Positions 6,057 to 6,617 of a stretch of DNA of 6,617 bases are shown here, piece by piece. The position numbers were made by a program, and so were the translations under genes. The DNA is from an uncultured Verrucomicrobiales bacterium. Lineage in GTDB: Bacteria > Verrucomicrobiota > Verrucomicrobiia > Verrucomicrobiales > Akkermansiaceae. Location: assembly GCA_937969125.1 (NCBI GenBank), contig CALBVA010000104.1, positions 1 through 6,617 on the forward strand, read 5' to 3'. Below the pieces are notes generated by a model, which was given only the letters and a program-made list of their open reading frames with translations, was not told where the DNA came from and searched no databases. Each line of letters begins with the position of its first letter. The stretch's first letter is position 1.

Positions 6057-6617
6057 ATCTCAGAGTCCCAAATCATCAAAGCTTTCTCCAGAAAGCCCAC
6101 GCTCGCTTGAGAAATTCAAGCCAGTCGTTCAAGCTCAAACTACCTTATCTGTTTGGAATAAGCGCCATTGTATCGGGAGCTCTGGTTTTGGCAGAAGAGG
6201 ATTCCCCACCTCCCGAAAACGGACAAGTCATCGAATCTGGTGAACGCGAAATCCTGAAAGTGGCCGTGATTCAAAAGGAGGACCACTCCGTCATCATCCG
6301 CCAGGCAACCCCTCCTCAAGCTGTCCAGCCGACGCCTTCACCGGCCTCAGCTCCGAAAAGCCAAATGACAGATGAAGAATCAGTTGAGAAACGTAATCTC
6401 ATGATCACCGTCACTTGCCTGGAAAACAGGGCCAGTCTGATCGAGTGGTCGAGGGGAACTGAAAAATTTTCGGCCTGGAGCCCCATCAACTTCGAGCATC
6501 TTAGCGGGCAGCTTCATTATGAAGCTCGGGGAATCAAATTCACCTTAATGAATCTGGTCACAAAACGACCCATCCCGGATCGACCTCATCCGGAGCTAAG
6601 CGAACGCGAGCGTCTGT
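6053..6617 (+). CDS. predicted exported or membrane-anchored protein of unknown family, 3' end outside window
   Basis: An ATG overlapping the previous stop (ATGA) opens a frame that stays open for 188 codons to the window end, so the gene is truncated on the right. I do not recognise the family. The N-terminus is basic for 29 residues, then LPYLFGISAIVSGALVLAEE (30-49) is a hydrophobic segment. It could be a signal peptide with a long n-region, cleaved near ALVLA, or a single membrane anchor. Next come a charged stretch with EILKVAVIQKEDHSVIIRQ (66-84), a Pro/Ala-rich linker (87-102), and a more structured domain beginning NLMITVTCLENRASLIEWSRG (115-135) with Trp131 and Trp142. There is no SD. 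A signal-plus-linker-plus-domain layout suggests an envelope protein partnered with the upstream lipoprotein, but that rests only on position. Confidence 0.7.
   Translation, partial: MNLRVPNHQSFLQKAHARLRNSSQSFKLKLPYLFGISAIVSGALVLAEEDSPPPENGQVIESGEREILKVAVIQKEDHSVIIRQATPPQAVQPTPSPASAPKSQMTDEESVEKRNLMITVTCLENRASLIEWSRGTEKFSAWSPINFEHLSGQLHYEARGIKFTLMNLVTKRPIPDRPHPELSERERL

Noticed and set aside
1..6617. CRISPR array, tRNA, rRNA or toxin-antitoxin genes
   Set aside because: I found no regularly spaced direct repeats, no tRNA-like cloverleaf and no rRNA segments, and no small gene pair with toxin-antitoxin features.

Overview
The window carries eight protein-coding genes, all on the + strand, two of them cut by the window edges. 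Genes 1-6 use mostly C-ending codons. Most starts lack a clear Shine-Dalgarno sequence, and two secreted products have lipoprotein signal peptides, so this is a bacterium with a diderm-like surface. The style (GC-rich coding, AT-rich gaps, few SD motifs, small lipoproteins of unknown family) would fit Verrucomicrobiota or a relative. That assignment is inference; no rRNA or other phylogenetic marker is present.

Layout. 1-1817: two adjacent glycosyltransferases, a GT-B enzyme cut at its 5' end and a GT-A enzyme with a DAD motif, probably the end of a surface polysaccharide or LPS cluster. 1818-1940: an AT-rich gap unusually dense in perfect palindromes. 1941-4135: a tight three-gene phospholipid cassette: a CDP-alcohol phosphatidyltransferase (YnbA-like), a PlsC-like acyltransferase and a CdsA/YnbB-like phosphatidate cytidylyltransferase. 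4136-4448: a gap whose first half is a 158-bp MITE-like element with 21-bp terminal inverted repeats, bounded by CTAG on both sides and lying exactly on the cytidylyltransferase stop codon. 4449-5246: an alpha/beta-hydrolase lipoprotein. 5247-5417: a gap without a gene. 5418-6617: two overlapping genes for exported proteins of unknown family, the second running off the window end.

How the genes fit together. The three central genes encode consecutive steps: acylation of a lysophosphatidate-type acceptor, activation of phosphatidate to CDP-diacylglycerol, and transfer of the phosphatidyl group to an alcohol. This matches the E. coli ynbA/ynbB type of accessory lipid locus rather than scattered housekeeping genes, and the phosphatidyltransferase has an altered metal-binding motif. 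The lipid made is unknown. The best candidates for under-described biology are this cassette with its palindromic upstream region, the MITE-like element, and the exported pair at the right edge.
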